From Arthrobacter sp. PAMC 25486 (GTDB lineage Bacteria > Actinomycetota > Actinomycetes > Actinomycetales > Micrococcaceae), in contig NZ_CP007595.1 in assembly GCF_000785535.1 (NCBI RefSeq), positions 1,302,001 through 1,366,000 of the forward strand: DNA of 64,000 bases, written 5' to 3'. Shown one piece after another: positions 62,665-64,000 of the stretch; position 1 is the first letter of the stretch; each line of letters begins with the position of its first letter. A program made the position numbers and the translations under genes. The notes below the pieces were generated by a model. The model saw only the letters and a program-made list of their open reading frames with translations, did no database searches and was not told the origin of the DNA.

Positions 62665-62861
62665 GGTTTCAGCCTAGCCAAACCATCCACATGATGGGCA
62701 AAGTATCTCACAATGCGAGACTGGGCTGATGGCGCCGACGTCCTGTTGCCTGGCGTCAGCCGCAAGCCTTGGGCTCCTCTCCCTCCTGGCCACAACGCTG
62801 GGATTCGGCAGCCCGAAACGCCGACAAGGCGGCATAGGCGTCAGCGCCTGTGCCACCGGGG

Positions 62862-63006
62862 AATCGAAACTGCAGATACGGCGGTTTCTTGGCCTCGCCA
62901 AATTCGAAACTGCAGATACGGCGACGATTCCGCCGAATTCATCGCCCTATCTGCAGTGTGGAACCTGCGAACCATCAGCACATCGCCCTATCTGCAGTGT
63001 GGAACC
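62862..63006. repeat. Cluster of four short repeats in inverted pairs
   Basis: Two direct copies (62862-62884, 62902-62924) and two inverted copies (62940-62965, 62981-63006) share ACTGCAGATANGGCG. The two inverted copies are identical over 26 bases. The space between leuB and the kinase gene (62665-63256) holds no gene. Confidence 0.85.
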
Positions 63007-63256
63007 GAAAGTGAACGCTGCAGAGGCGCTGAGGACGTGGCGGAGTGACCCAACAGAGGGCGTGGATAGAGCAAGTGGGTGAAAGCCGGCAACCAGTGCG
63101 GCCCGCCCTACCCAGCAGGCGCAGGCCCGGCCAACGTGGCCGGCCCTGCCCACAGAATCTCCACCCGCGGAGGAAGCCAGCGCTGCCCGCCCAGCCCGGC
63201 CAATCTCCACCCGCGGCAGGATGCCGCCGCACGCCGCACACCCTAAGGTTGAAGGT

Positions 63257-64000
63257 GTGATCATGCATTCCATCTACGACTGGTTTCGGCAGCACCGCTT
63301 TGCCGTCGACTTCGTCCTCATGGCCGTGCTCTGGCTCTCGGTGCTGCCCTTCAGCATGGCATCGGGATACGACACAGGCCTGTTGGACATCGTTGCCTCG
63401 GTCTTTTTCGCCACCGCACTGGTGGTCCCCCTCGCATGGCGCCGCACCCGCACCGTCATGGCCGGCTGCCTCATCGCCACGGCGGCCCTGCTGCAGTGGG
63501 CGATGAACGTGCAGCCGATGGCGGCCGACGTCGCCGTCCCCCTCATCGTGTACGCCCTGGCCGCGTTCGGCCCGCGCTGGGCCAGCTTGAGCGGCCTCGC
63601 CCTGGCCATGCTGGGCTCCATCATGCTGGTCACCCGCTACTTCTACGACCTCACCTTCAACCCCGTCTCCCAGCTACCCCAAGCCTTGGTCATCATCCTC
63701 ATGGTGTGGGTGCTGATCCTGTTCAGCTGGACCTCCGGCGACCTCACCCGCACCAAGCGGCTGCGCGAACAGTCACTCTCCGACCGTGCCCACCGGCTGG
63801 AAATTGAGGCCCAGCATGAACGCGAGCTGGCCGCCAGCGACGAGCGTGCCCACATAGCCCGCGAGATGCACGACATCGTGGCACACTCCCTCTCCGTCAT
63901 CATCACCCAGGCCGACGGCGCCCGTTACGCCTCCGTGGCCAACCCGGAAATCGCCCCGGAAACCCTCGCCACCATCGCCGCCACGGGCCGTTCCTCTCTG
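63257..64000 (+). CDS. NarL-type sensor histidine kinase, 3' part outside window
   Basis: The frame is open to the window edge. It starts at GTG 63257 or ATG 63263, with GAAGG as binding site for the latter. About 245 residues are seen: 4-5 membrane helices with short loops, then an H-box DERAHIAREMHDIVAHSLSV near residue 205. It is of the same type as the kinase at 53243-54556, but not a close copy. The HATPase part and any response regulator gene lie beyond the window. Confidence 0.88.
   Translation, partial: MIMHSIYDWFRQHRFAVDFVLMAVLWLSVLPFSMASGYDTGLLDIVASVFFATALVVPLAWRRTRTVMAGCLIATAALLQWAMNVQPMAADVAVPLIVYALAAFGPRWASLSGLALAMLGSIMLVTRYFYDLTFNPVSQLPQALVIILMVWVLILFSWTSGDLTRTKRLREQSLSDRAHRLEIEAQHERELAASDERAHIAREMHDIVAHSLSVIITQADGARYASVANPEIAPETLATIAATGRSSL

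Noticed and set aside
62862..63006. CRISPR array
   Set aside because: Only four short units in mixed orientation with irregular spacing, no spacers of constant length and no cas genes nearby.

Overview
The window is high-GC actinobacterial chromosome, most like Arthrobacter or a close relative in the Micrococcaceae. Supporting signs are the GC-rich codon use, many GTG and TTG starts, and a housekeeping order that is typical of actinobacteria. That order is leuB, ilvE, a fumarylacetoacetase-like gene, gltX, tRNA-Glu and tRNA-Gln, an NdgR-type IclR regulator divergent from leuCD, then murA, plsC, gpsA and ddl. The core backbone is interrupted by several accessory blocks.

Layout. 1-2.1 kb: a Na+/solute symporter overlapping a truncated N-acylglucosamine 2-epimerase gene, behind a LacI-type operator. 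2.7-14.5 kb: a cell-surface polysaccharide locus (wecB, wecC, two large glycosyltransferases, a coiled-coil protein) bracketed by two diverged PP-loop (SGGFDS) paralogs. Each paralog lies next to a methyltransferase copy, one intact and one decayed. 14.8-16.4 kb: an intact HicAB-like toxin-antitoxin pair and IS5/IS21 debris. 16.6-18.4 kb: a large lipoprotein. 18.6-22.9 kb: ddl-gpsA-plsC-murA, for peptidoglycan and phospholipid precursors. 23.3-30.2 kb: an insertion between murA and leuD, holding a second HicAB pair with a frameshifted toxin and a three-gene sortase-assembled pilus locus flanked by near-identical ~105-120 bp direct repeats. 30.2-33.2 kb: leuDC and ndgR. 33.3-41.5 kb: a CAP-domain protein with tandem repeats, a DUF1697 protein, two coupled dynamin-like GTPases, CsbD, small proteins, a multiply frameshifted helicase-associated-domain gene and an Ltp-type lipoprotein.

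41.6-46.2 kb: tRNA-Glu, tRNA-Gln, a HAD hydrolase, gltX, an ArsR/SRPBCC pair and a decayed beta-lactamase-like lipoprotein gene. 46.4-54.9 kb: a very repetitive Gly/Ala/Leu membrane protein, an amino-acid permease, an ArsR/MFS divergent pair, and a response regulator with its histidine kinase. 55-62.7 kb: fumarylacetoacetase-like protein, FNT channel, MscS channel, ilvE, a TetR/MFS divergent pair and leuB. The window ends inside a second NarL-type histidine kinase.

How it fits together. leuB, leuCD, ilvE and ndgR serve branched-chain amino-acid synthesis. murA and ddl with plsC and gpsA serve envelope precursors. wecB and wecC together make UDP-ManNAcA, which the neighbouring glycosyltransferases probably polymerise into a teichuronic-acid-like polymer; the PP-loop proteins are candidate modifying enzymes. 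The pilus, the Ltp lipoprotein, the CAP protein and the repeat-rich membrane protein add variable surface structures. Intergenic spaces carry an unusual density of perfect or near-perfect inverted repeats and short repeat families. All functional calls come from reading the sequence; no database search was run.
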